Shown one piece after another: positions 11,282 through 22,700 of a stretch of 64,000 nucleotides of DNA. The position numbers were made by a program, and so were the translations under genes. The notes below the pieces were generated by a model that worked only from the letters and a program-made list of their open reading frames with translations, was not told the origin of the DNA and made no database searches. The DNA is from Poteriospumella lacustris (Eukaryota; Sar; Chrysophyceae; Chromulinales; Dinobryaceae): positions 94,376 through 158,375 of the forward strand of contig SMOI01000045.1 in NCBI GenBank assembly GCA_008000375.1, given 5' to 3'. Positions within the stretch are counted from its first letter, which is position 1; every line of letters begins with the position of its first letter.

Positions 11282-11796
11282 TTCCCTCGCGTGTCTTCCA
11301 CAACGAAAACTTCTATCACGGTATAACACACAACCTTGGTAGACCTGTCATCCTATTCCCTTCTCGCTTTGGTATCCGATATCTTTTGGTGGGTCAAAAT
11401 GCGAAGCGAAAACAAACTTGCAACGCCAACGTACAACTGAGTCTCGTCTCATAATCACTCTATAGGACTAAGAGATAATAAGAAAACGTACACATCTCTC
11501 GGAAGCTTCGACGAGCGGCGATTTTTTTCAATCGTCGTCGCTCGGCTCAATCAAATGCAGAGACGCGGGCACTCTCTTGATGCCGTCGAGTAAGCTGCCA
11601 TCGCCTTGTGCATTATCAAAATACAGTGGTTGAATAACAATCTAGTGTATCTATCTATTTCGTGGAGAGTGTGGGAGACAGTAAGACTCAGTCTATTGCT
11701 TTTTTCTGTTTATTTCGAAATACCTTGGCGACCTTCGTTGACTGCCAAGATACCCCCTACTGATTGCCGTTGACCTACCAGCAAAACTTTCAATTA
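11282..11796. promoter_or_regulatory. Divergent promoter region, epimerase / CK2 beta
   Basis: This 515-bp AT-rich region lies between divergent starts. I see no gene in it. Confidence 0.4.
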
Positions 11797-12897
11797 ATGC
11801 CTTCAAAAATGAGCTCATTAAACAATAATGGTAGTGAGTTGGGACTAGAGGAAGATGCGGAAGAATTCTCGGAAGACTCGAACGGAGAGAATGAGGGAAA
11901 TCTTCAAAGCGATAACGACGACAGCAGCGATGGCACGGCATCCGAAGACGAAGTTCCGTGGATTCTCTGGTTCATCACTATGAGAGGAAATGATTTCTTC
12001 TGTGAGGTGGAGGAGAGCTTCATCCAGGACGATTTCAACCTCACTGGTCTGTCGTCGCAAGTGCCGTACTACGACTACGCGTTGGACGTCATTCTGGACG
12101 TTGACATTTCTCATGGTATGCGACATTTCCCCTATCATTGTTGATCTCTTGTTGCTCACTGTTCTGTTGAATATGCGGTGTCGCAGAACCCTTCACTGAG
12201 GACCAACACGAAATCATCGAGACCGCCGCCGAGGTCCTCTACGGCTTAATTCATGCGCGTTATATTCTAACTGCTGCGGGCATGCAGAAGATGGTGCGTT
12301 TTTGCTGTATTTTGAATCTTTCACAGGATGTTCATGAGCTAATCATTATTGTGTGCCGTTGTAGTATGAGAAGTTCCAAAACGTCGACTTCGGCAGGTGT
12401 CCGCGATCGTTCTGCCAGGGCCAACCAGTGTTGCCCGTCGGCCTCTCTGACATTACCCGTGAATTCTCCGTGGAAGTTTTCTGTCCTCGCTGTCACGACA
12501 CGTATCATCCACGCTCGTCCAAACATTCGAACTTGGACGGTGCGTACTTCGGAACCACCTTCTGCCACTTGTTCCTTCTCACGCACCCGGACCTCATCGT
12601 CTCCAAGCCGGCTGAATCATACGTTCCTCGCATTTTTGGCTTCAGGATAAATGAGTCCAGTCCATACTACAAGATGCGGTAAGATCTGTTGCTTTGGTGA
12701 ATCTCCCATCCGCCTGCTTCAACGTTTGCTTCCGTTCATCCAGCGAGCCGCCCCAACGCAAGAAATCGTCGCGCAGCAGTAGCGGTGCCTCTGGCAGCAA
12801 CAAGGGCGAGAGTGGCTCCGGAAAGGAGTCAACGAAGAGCATCGAGGCGCCTCCTCTCCCGTCTCCGACGCCTGTCGCGACGAAACCTAATGCCTGA
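11797..12897 (+). CDS. CSNK2B: Casein kinase 2 regulatory subunit beta
   Basis: Exons are 11797-12115, 12187-12293, 12365-12678 and 12744-12897, giving about 297 residues. After an acidic N-terminal tail comes the CK2-beta core: [28 protein letters not shown], the [12 protein letters not shown] helix, the zinc site built from CPRSFC and [10 protein letters not shown], then [13 protein letters not shown] and VPRIFGFRI. The last exon adds a Ser/Lys-rich tail, longer than in animals. A second ATG at 11809 (MSSLNN) is an equally possible start. The subunit dimerises through the zinc site and assembles the CK2 tetramer, which acts in nucleus and cytosol. Confidence 0.93.
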
Positions 12898-13048
12898 GAA
12901 CTGTAATTGGTCGCCGTTGTCGAGGGCGCACATTGATTTGCACTTTTGATTTGTCTGTCGGCTGCGAATTGAAGACAACATTGCGGACGTCGCATTCTCG
13001 CATTTCTATATACATAACTACTCCACACACACCCCTCTCTGAAAGGCG

Positions 13049-14938
13049 TTAGAAATCCTCCTCTTCCATGGCGGCGTACACCACATCCAACAGCCGCCCT
13101 GCCATGTCCGCGACCTCTTCGTTGCCGCAGGAGTACTGCGCATTCTCGATGTCCTCGGCGAGGTCGCTGTGGATAATCTCCCGAACGATGCGCAACCGCG
13201 CTTCTGACTCTTCGTAGACAAACATCGACAGACGCAGGATGAAGAACAAGGACTCTTCGTCCGCGGTCTTGTCCTTGATCGTGCGCAAGAAACCGCCCAA
13301 GATCGACGGTGGATTGGGAGTGCCAACGAGCCACTGACGCAACTGATTACGCATCGATGTCACCGTTGAGAAGAGCTCGCCGTGTTGTAAGAGCGACAAT
13401 GGCTCCACCAGTCGATGCAGTACCATGACGACGACGCACAGCAAATGTTCCGCTGACTTGCGCAGGATGGTGTCTCTCGAGTGCTGGCCGATGAGTTCCG
13501 TGACGCGTAGTTGCAGGGCAAGGAGATCACCACCGAAACAACTGGCGATCGTGGTTTGTAAACCCAGTAAAACTTGCGCTTCTTGGTCCGCAGTCGCCGA
13601 CAAGCGTCGCTGTTGCAACTCGAACTCCTCCAGAACCGAGACCCACAAGCGCCACAGCGACTGCACGCAAGGGCAGCAGCGCCGTTAGCACGCGTGAACC
13701 ACTCCACAGCAGAAAACACCGCACTTACCTGCAGCAAGGGCTTTGATCGCATCTCTTCTGATACGTACCTCTCCCAATAGAGAGTGGAAATTACCCCGAC
13801 GATTGGAAGCAATGTGTTGATGAAGTGGTTCGCCTCCAGCTCGCCTGCCAGTCAGAGGGGAAGAGGTCACTTTACCGGAAACTCGGCAGCGATACACGCG
13901 GACAAACTTACCACCACAGAGATTGCTCAATACCCGCGCCACAAGAATAAGAACAGGTACTAGATGGGCGGGATACGTGGTCCGAAACAGTTGAATGAGA
14001 TTGACCATAGATGCCCACAGCGGAGAGGTCGTCGCGAAAATGGCCGCGTCGGGCATTTTGGCGCTTACGTAGACCAAACACCACAACGCCTCCTCCACAC
14101 ACGCTACATCTGCGGCGGTATGTGTAAGAAAATGCAGTACTACTGCCGACGATTCTGAGAAAAGAGACATCAAAACGTCAGAGGCGATACAGTGGTGAGG
14201 AAACTGACGGGGAGGTTCACCTTGCACGGCAGCCTCGCAGTAGCGGTCCACGGACATCCATCGCAGTACACCACAAAGGCAACGCAAATACGATGTGATA
14301 TCTACATCGGTGGAAGGTAGCGTTCCATTGGTAATGGCACCGCTAGCTGCCTTCAGCTGTTCGGTTGTCGCAGAGAAGATATCAGCGAAACTCATGACCT
14401 GGGTGCAGCAGTCATGACTTTCGTTGACGAAAATCGCCAGCAACTCAGCAATGGCTCCCCGCAGACTCCATGGCAGCTCTGCGTTGATATATAGCCCAGC
14501 CAACAATGGTGTTACCTTCACAATCGATGAAATACGTTCACTGTAGTCCGCGACGAACAGAGCCAATGATCTGAACCAAAGTCGTCAGCGAAACAAAATA
14601 CACATTAGCGAAGGCATCAACACTAATTACCTAATAAATTGCTCCTTTCCCTCCAGTGTGGGCTGAGACAACTGCTCTTCAACTCGCCGAATGGACTCCG
14701 AACTTAGCCCACCCTCTTCGTCAGTTGTCTACAAACTGCGTGGTCACAATCTATGGGAGGCATATGAACGATCAGCGCTTCCAGCACTTACAATGTCCAA
14801 TGGAGTTATTCCTCGCTTGGAAAGCAGCGTGCTGGATCTTTGCGTCTTCTGGCGCTGTAAATTCTCCATCAACTTCTTGTCGTGGTACTTTCCGCCCGAC
14901 AGAGTGGTGGCCTTAAAGCGCGTCTTTCGGTGATCCAT
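13049..14938 (-). CDS. Importin-alpha-like protein with IBB and ARM repeats
   Basis: Five exons: 14938-14792, 14728-14631, 14570-13912, 13844-13729 and 13660-13049, giving about 543 residues. The first exon encodes a basic segment, MDHRKTRFKATTL followed by KYHDKKLMENLQRQKTQR and LLSKRGI, that resembles the importin-beta-binding (IBB) domain. The rest is alpha-helical, with ARM-like patterns such as EEALWCLVYVSAK and LVARVLSNLCGG. The canonical importin-alpha NLS-groove motif WALSNIAS is not conserved, so it may not be a classical NLS receptor; TMCO6-type proteins share this layout. All exon junctions keep frame. Confidence 0.6.
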
Positions 14939-15298
14939 TTCTGCCTCCCAAAGTCCAAACAACACAACACGTCTATTCCTTGCACGTAGAATTGCAATGT
15001 GTTCGCTCTACGAAGACGAATAAGCGGTAAGTGACACGATTCGCGGAAGTTGCATCGGCGGCGCTCTTTCCTGGGCGATCTGACGGCAAAACTGCAGTCG
15101 GATGCTATCAGATGGATCTATTTTAACCTGTAAACCACGCTGTACAGGATGGGGCAGAGGGGGGCCAAAGCCCCGTGACCATGGCCACTGGAGGGACCAT
15201 ACGGGATGGAAAATTAAACTTAGCGGCTGGGTACTTAAAAATCTAACAAGAAATCAAAAAAAACAAAGGAGACACTCTGCTCGTCGCAGCGCATTCCT
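14939..15298. other. Intergenic
   Basis: This 360-bp region lies between the IBB-ARM start and the BCKDHA stop. A G-rich tract near 15150-15180 (GGGGGGCCAAAGCCCC) can form a short hairpin. No gene seen. Confidence 0.35.
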
Positions 15299-16621
15299 TT
15301 AATGGTGATCGGCGTATTGGTCAGGGTACTTGCTGATGTGCTCAAGCAACTCCTGCTCCTGCTTGACGATGTGGTGAGGCTTCTCGTTGTAAACATCAAC
15401 AAACATCAATGGCAACGCAGGCTTGGCCTTTTGTTCGGCGGTTTCCATGGCGTGAAGAACGGCAGAGCGTTCCTTGTCGCGCAAGGCAGCATCTTGCTCG
15501 GCATTCCACCAGCCCTTCGATTCCATGTATTTGCGGAAACGATCGACAGGATCTTGCTCATCTTGCCACATCTTAATTTCCTCGGAACTTCTGTAACGAG
15601 TGGAGTCATCAGAAGTGGAGTGATGGCCCTGACGGTAGGACATGGCCTCAATGAGGACTGGTACAGACTTCTCCAAGGCAAGCTTTCTGGCGGCCTCGGT
15701 AGCAGCCTTGACGGCAAACAGATCGTTTCCATCCACACGAATAGCATGCATACCATAACCAGCAGCTCTGGAAGCGATACCATCACCTCTGAATTGATCA
15801 GCGACAGGGGTAGAAATGGCGTAGCCGTTGTTGCGGCAGAAGAAAACCATAGGAACATCCAAAGTGGAGGCGAAGTTCAAGGCGGCGTGGAAGTCGCCCT
15901 CACTTGCAGCACCCTCGCCAAAATAGCAGATGGAGATGGAGTCTTCCTTCAGAAGCTTCTTCGCGTAGGCGGCACCAACCGCTTGGGGGATTTGCGTCGC
16001 AAGTGGAGAAGAAATTGTCTGATAGTTCAATGCACGAGAGCCATAGTGGACAGGCATCTGACGGCCCTTTCCGCGGTCGGACTCATTGCTAAAGCACTGA
16101 TCGGCAGTTTGTTGCAGGGTGAAGCCTCTCCACAACAGAACACCTTGCTCTCTGTACTGGGCGAACACCATGTCGTTGGGGCTCAAGGCCGCGGCGGAAC
16201 CTGAGCGTTGAAATGAAAAAGATGTTAATAAACCTTCCCAATTTCCTCAATTTTGACAAGGAATGGACCTACCAATATGGATGGCTTCCTCTCCGTTGGC
16301 TTGCATGTAAAACGAAATACGGCCTTGGCGCTGAGCGTTGTAGAAGATGTCATCCAAGTTCTGAATTCGGACCATCATCTGGTACATCTTCAACGCCTCC
16401 TCCTCGCTAATTTGGGGCTCAGGAACACCCTCGACAATCTTGCCGGAGGGTTCCATGACTCGGAACACCGGCCATTTGGGCCAATCCAAAGTATTCACAA
16501 TGTTGGCACTGTGAGTGACAGGAAGCGGGCCAATCGCGGTGGTAATGGTGCTACCAGTCGCAGTGGCCGTAGACAAGCGGCGTGCAAGCACTCTAGGAGC
16601 GGAGAACAACACCTTCCTCAT
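15299..16621 (-). CDS. BCKDHA: Branched-chain 2-oxoacid dehydrogenase E1 alpha
   Basis: Exons are 16621-16273 and 16200-15299, giving 416 residues. The N-terminus (MRKVLFSAPRVLARRLS) is a typical basic mitochondrial presequence. The TPP-binding alpha-subunit motifs are present: QYREQGVLLWRG, KGRQMPVHYGS, the GEGAASEGDFHAALNFA magnesium/TPP site with FFCRNNGYAIST, and the regulatory phosphorylation loop GHHSTSDDSTRYR, which distinguishes BCKDH from pyruvate dehydrogenase. It catalyses oxidative decarboxylation of the keto acids of Leu, Ile and Val in the mitochondrial matrix. The start is the first ATG of the open frame. Confidence 0.94.
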
Positions 16622-17063
16622 CTTCAATATATAATGAATCCAACTACAACTTCCGCGCGAACGTGGACGCGCAACACGCGGAGCTTGTGGATGATGTGTG
16701 CCACAGAATCATTCGTACTAAATCTTTCCTTTCAACCACTACTATTTATCCAGTAGTAGTGATACAAATATGTACATATTCTGGATTTCCGTTTTGCGGC
16801 CTGTCGCCTCTCGTCGCTTTTGGGGTTTTGGACTCGGCCGCTTCTGGATCGTCGTCGACGATCATCAATCGACCTTGTCAACGAGAAGACGCCGTGGGTT
16901 TTGGATTGTCTTCGACCTCCGCAGCAGAGTGAAATAATCACTTTTGTCTCCAACGTCGGATTCTGCCATTTTGGTTTCATCGTATTGGTAAGTGTGTATA
17001 AAGTGAGGCATCGTTGACTTCTGCTTTTTTCAAACTTTTGGTGGTGTAAACTTTCAGACCACA
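16622..17063. promoter_or_regulatory. Divergent promoter region BCKDHA / GIGYF, with a probable 5' UTR intron
   Basis: This is 442 bp between divergent starts. A GTAAG at 16988 and a TTTCAG ending at 17057, just before ACCACAATG, suggest a 70-nt 5' UTR intron of the GYF gene. Confidence 0.45.
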
Positions 17064-19572
17064 ATGTCGGAACCAGCTGCCCCAGCTCAAGACACTAAAA
17101 GACGCCTTGCACCGCAAGTCTCCTTCAAGCCAGACCCTACCTATGAGAATGGCAAGAAGTCAAGCTCCGATGCTCCCCGGAAATCTGGTATGTTGTTCCA
17201 GCATGTGAAGTTGTTCGCTTTGTTCTAACATGCTTTGCTCATCGTCTTACAGTGATCAGATTTACCCGTGAGGTCCTCATCGCCAAGAGAAAGCCAAATA
17301 CTCCCATGCCTTGCATGTCCCACTTGACGGACATCGTTTCCGAAACAGCCTACGATCCCGTGTGTTTCGAAACCTTGGAACCGGAAGATGTTATTCGTAT
17401 TTGGAACTCTGCGAAGGTTCCCCACGATGGTTCTCGTGGACGAGGCCGTTCGCGCACAAACAGAGGTATACTTTCTTTGCTCTTTGTTGGAAGGCCAACT
17501 GACTCATGCTGCTTTCAAACAGGCGACGACGACAACGATCATCGCGGCAACGATACAAAGGATCTGTGGGATGCGGAAGACTCCAGTGCTTTCGATGGTA
17601 AGCCTTTCGACTTCTCCCAGGTCGCCGAAAACTCGGAGAAGTTTAGATCAGAGCTGGACAACATGAAGCGTGGCAAGCACGCCATGATGGAAGATCCCTA
17701 CAAAGTCGAGGAGATCGACATGGATTCGCTTATCAACAACAAGGTTGAAGTGGCACCGAAGGCCCCCGAACCTGTCAAGGTCGAGCCTGTGCCCGAGCCG
17801 AGAACCACTAAAATCGAATTCAGTTCGCTTCTTTCCTCCACGACCACCGAGCCATTCTTGGCGTTCAATGCCCCCTTCTCTACCGCTTCCACGGCACCAA
17901 CGTCATCATCTCTCCTTTCGAAGATTGGAGTCACTCTTGAACCAGAGGCACCCAAGCGTCCAGTTGAATGGTTCTATCGTGACCCATCGAACAGCACTCA
18001 AGGTCCTTTCTCGCAAGCGACGATGCGTCAGTGGAACAAGGACGGCTACTTCCCCGAAGACCTCCCCATCCAGCTCGGTGGCTGGTCCAAGTTCCACCAG
18101 TTCAAGGAGGTGTTCCCCGATATGAAGAACGCCTTCAACATCGTGCCATCGGAGCCTTTGCCCATCCTTCCGGGTTTGGGTTCTCTCTCATTGGGAGCGC
18201 CCGCTCCTGTTGTCCCCGCTGCCAAGTCCGTTGCGGCGGCACCCGTCGTAGCAGCTCCTGAGCCAGTTCCCACTCCTGTCGTTGCGACCAAGTCCGCTGT
18301 GGCTGCAGAAGCGCCAAAGGCCGCCCAATCGTCAAAAGCGACTCCTGCTGAATCCGCTTCCCAGCAAAACAAGATCGTCGCCGATGTGGACCGCAGCAAC
18401 ATCGCGAAGAAATTCCTCGGTCTCTCACAGGCCGAAGCGCCTGCCCCCAAGGTGGAGGTGCCTCAAGACGAGCCCCGTCAACAAAAGAAATCGGAAGGCC
18501 GCAAGAACCAGCGCGCAGAGAAGGAGCAACACCAAGCCGCTTCGAAGGCTGCGGAGTCCGCTCCTGCTTCGCAACACTCGCAGCCAACCGATGCCAAGCC
18601 CAAGGGCTGGAACAAGGACGGCGAGCAGAAGCCCAAGGCGCCATCGTCCACCAATTTGTTGGAGATTCAGAACGAGCAGCGTGTTGCTGGTTCTCAGTCG
18701 CCCAAGCCTGTGGAAGTCGCTACGTCGTCATCCTCCGCCGCGCCCTCGACGGCCAGCATCCAGTTGAAGTCCTTCCTCGGCATCAACGCCAGCAAAGCTC
18801 TTGGTATGAACAACGGCCCCAAGGGATGGTCTAACGTCGCGGCTCCTGAGGCTGCCGTCGCCTCCACGTCGTCGAAGTCGCTGCAAGAGATCATGAGCGA
18901 GGAAATGTCGCAGAAGAAGACGGTCGAGGAAGTGGTTGTCCCCGTGGTTCGCAGCCAGCCCAATTCGTGGGCTTCGAAGGCTGCCAAGTCCAGTGGATTG
19001 AACCCTACCGTTCATACCACTGTGCCAACGGTTCTCGCACGAGGTGCCATTCCGCCTGCGCCTTCAGTGACGGTACCTTCGCGTACATCGTCCGCGAGTG
19101 CTGAGGCTCTCACGCCTCCGGCTGCTCCGGCCAGATCGACCAGTGCACAAGCCGCCAGCCGTGGCCCCGCGAAGTCCGACTTCGGAGGAAAGGGCATGAG
19201 TCGAGAGATGGCCGAGTGGTGCTCGGCACAGCTGCGTCGTTTGAATGCGTCGGAAGATGCGATGGGCGTGCTCGACTACTGCTTGTCGATCAAGTCGTCG
19301 GTGGACATCCGCGAGACTCTGTCGACCTATTTCGGCTCGAGTCCTCAGGTGAGTTTTCCCGCAATTTGTGCTCGATATTGTGTATGCATTTAACACTGCT
19401 GTTTCGTCTGTCCCAGGTCACCAACTTCGCCTCGGAATTCATCCGCTTCAAAGAAGAAGGCAAGCGACCGACGTCGGATACAGGGGCATCGAGCGCTGTC
19501 GATGCGAAGCGCGCCTCCGCTCAGTCGAACAACAATAATGCTGCCGCGCAGAAGCGAAGAACTGGAAAGTAA
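17064..19572 (+). CDS. GIGYF-type GYF-domain protein
   Basis: Exons are 17064-17187, 17253-17465, 17523-19348 and 19417-19572, giving about 772 residues. Near the start IRFTREVLIAKR resembles an eIF4E-binding segment (family form YGREEML; here the Tyr position is Phe). The GYF domain lies around residues 240-300, with VEWFYRDPSN, QGPFSQATMRQW and GYFPEDLPIQL. A long Ala/Pro/Ser-rich disordered region follows. The C-terminal helical domain (REMAEWCSAQLRRLN with VTNFASEFIRFKEE) matches the end of GIGYF proteins. These act with 4EHP in translational repression and mRNA decay. Its 3' end is 221 bp from the convergent myosin 3' end. Confidence 0.8.
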
Positions 19573-19793
19573 ATCGTTCCCCTAACTGACCGTCCACTGA
19601 GGATCAAATCGATTTGAGTTGCATTGCATTGTGGCTTTGAGTGCTTTGTTTGGTATGACGTTTGGTTACAATTCTATCGGGAAACCTTCTTCTGTCGCCA
19701 GCGAAAAGGAAGACAAACAAGAATACAGCGATCAGAGAAGCAGATGTGCGTGCCGTGGATCGGGAGATCGTGACATGACAACGTTATCGCACT

Positions 19794-22700
19794 TTAACTG
19801 CGAGAGGTGATCATGTCCAGCTGAGCACGCAGCTGCTCGAGCTGTTCGAGCGCTTCTTCTTTGTCGATGAGAATTTGCTCCAAGCGCTTTCCAAGCTGCA
19901 AGCGCACCATGGTATCTTGCTTCATGAGATTGTCCTTCTCCTTCAACTTCAACTCGAATTCTTGCAGGTTCTTCTTCAGCGACGTGATTTGTTCGTCCTT
20001 CTCGGCCAGATCGTTGTTCATGAAGACCATCTGCAACTTCGTCTTCTGCACCACTTCCTTCTCCTCTTGTAGAGATTTTTGAAGAGCTCTGACAGTCATT
20101 GTCGATACACCGTCGTCCGCAGCCTAAAGAGCAGCAAATGATACAGTAAGAAACATCCCACACCCTCATTTCGGCAAAACCAAACGAACCTTCAGAGGCT
20201 CGGGAGCCACCGCCACAGAAGCGGGAACTTCTGTGGATTGCACCGTGGAGCTGTTCAAACTCTTGTGAATCATGGTTTCGCGCACTGACGGGCGACGTGC
20301 CACACGTTGAAGATACAATGGATTCGAGGACTCGAAAGGTGTCGCCGAGGACGTCGCGGTGGGTGCCGCAGTCAGTGCAGCACGGATCTCCGATTTGGCC
20401 GCTGGCGTCAATGCGCTGCCGGAGCTGCTCAAGTTCACCGACGACGCTGCCACGATCGCCCTACACAGAATGTCGCGTCAAGAAACTCCGCGCGATACGC
20501 AATTGTTGATCTCGGCTTACCTGATCTTGCTTAGCATCACGTTGCGTTCGTCACGGCTGGCAAACTTCAATACCACCACCCGCGTTCCCGACGACTCCTT
20601 CGCAATTATCGTCAACAACAAATTTGGCTCCGCTTCCGTCTTGAGCTCAGCACCGGGCAAGCACTCCGTAATCTCGGCAAGTTTCAGAGGCAAAACGTCG
20701 ATGCGATTGTTAAACAAGCCAAATGCACGTCTGACAACGCAATAAATGGACGGGGTAAGCCAAGAAACCGTGAAAAACATGCGATTGTGAGCAGTACCTT
20801 TGCTGAACGTTCAAGAATTGGATGCAGGTGCCTGCAGTATCCAGTTTCACGGTCACATCCGCTTGTGTGACCTTTTGGCCTTCCCACAGAATAGCTTTCA
20901 CTCCCTATATGAACAGTAAAGGCGAAGCAGCCCTTAGCAATGAATAAAAATGGAAATAGTAAGCAATGCGCTGTACATACCTTGACGAGCTCCATCTTCC
21001 ACTTCTCGAGGTTCTTCTCGACGCTTTGCAATGCAGCGGTTTCAACCGACGCGATCGAGGCGTGACTGGCGACGTTATTCAAGGAGCCACTGGATGCCGC
21101 CAAACTTTGACCGTCCTGGACGCTTCCCGATTCGCTGGTATCGTCGTCCTCGGCGTCCCAATTGGAAATCCACGAACTGGTAGGAGCAGGGACAGGCAAT
21201 TCAACGATTTCGCTTTTCGGTTCTGGAGCAGCGGCCAACGGCGCTCCGGGTCTCTCCGTGGCGTCTTTCATGAAGCGCGCACTGCCACGACGCTGGCGAG
21301 CAGCAATATGGTCCAAAGGTCGCTTTTTGGCCAGTTCAACACGAAGGCGATCTTCATCCTCCTTCGCACGTTGGAGCTCCCGCTTCAAGTTTTCGATGGC
21401 CGAGAGGTGCTCGATGTTGGTTCCACGCAAGCGAGACACTTCAGCCTGGAGCAACTCGTTCGCTTGTTTGTAGTCTTCGAGGTGCGCCATCTTCGCAGGG
21501 GTAAGAGCTGCGACACCATTCTGGGCACGAACAGGAGAATGAATGTCACCCAGAGGAGGTAATGACGCACGCATATCGCCGGCTGAACTGCGGCGAGAGT
21601 TTCTCCGGTGCGGAGCAACTTCGTGTGGCGCTGGCGAGTGTGGGCTTCCATCTTCATCGATTTTGGATCGGCATTTGTAACACAATGCAGGCGAGGGCTC
21701 GGGTGGTGGCGGCGGTAGCACTTGTACTCGGGTTTCTGCTTCCTCGCGCAATTTAGCCTCGGTACGCAACAACTCTTCCAGTTCCACGACTCTGGTTTTG
21801 AACTGCTCCAACTCAGCTTTGTTCGAAGCCAAGAGATTCTCTTGAGCCTTTCGTACAAACTCTTGTTCCATGCGCACGCGCTCTTCGGCGGCTCGCGCTT
21901 TCAGTTCCTCGATTTCGCGCTTGAGTGTCTCATTATTCTCTTGAAGTTTGCCCAGGTCCTTAGCCTCTGTGCGCAATTTCCGCAAAAGATGTTTCGCATG
22001 GACAATACGCTGCTTTCCTTGCAACTTCACAATCGCACGGCGAAGTTTCCAATAGCTCCTGCGCTGAACCACCATACGCAGATTCTTCGCGATCTTTTTG
22101 GCGGCTCGCTCCCGTCGGATTTGGTCGAACGCGCGAGACAAAATTCGCCGACGAGCATGCGACTGCAAAATCGTGACCGCAAAGAGAAAGTTGGTGAAGC
22201 GCTTTCTCGTGATATAGCAGCGCACCAGAGACTGGATCGTCAGGGCCGCCTTGGTATGACGGATGTTTTGCGCAATCCGTCTAGCCACACTACCACGATA
22301 CATCCGTTGGATCAGGCGCACCGCATATTTGGCATTCTTGAACCAGCTGCGATATCTACAAGAGCGATAGAAACTCTGCAGCTGTACCGCTCCAAAGTGC
22401 ACACAGCGGTATCTGCTCGTCTCCAAAAAGTCGTGGCACTCTTTGCGCAGAAACAACTTGGTGAGTCCCACTTGGAAGCCGTCCATTCCGATGGAGCCTC
22501 GGAAGTCAAAAGAGTATCGTTCCAACTTCGACTGGCGCTCGGTTGAAGAAACAATCGTATTGATAGCGGAAACAAAATCACCACAGTACGACTTGTAGCA
22601 GGTCGGAGCTTCGGGCAGCCGCGCGTGAACGAGCATTTTATAGCGGCGATAGAACTCTTCGTGCGCCAACCGAACAGGGAATCCTGACCGAGCCACACGC

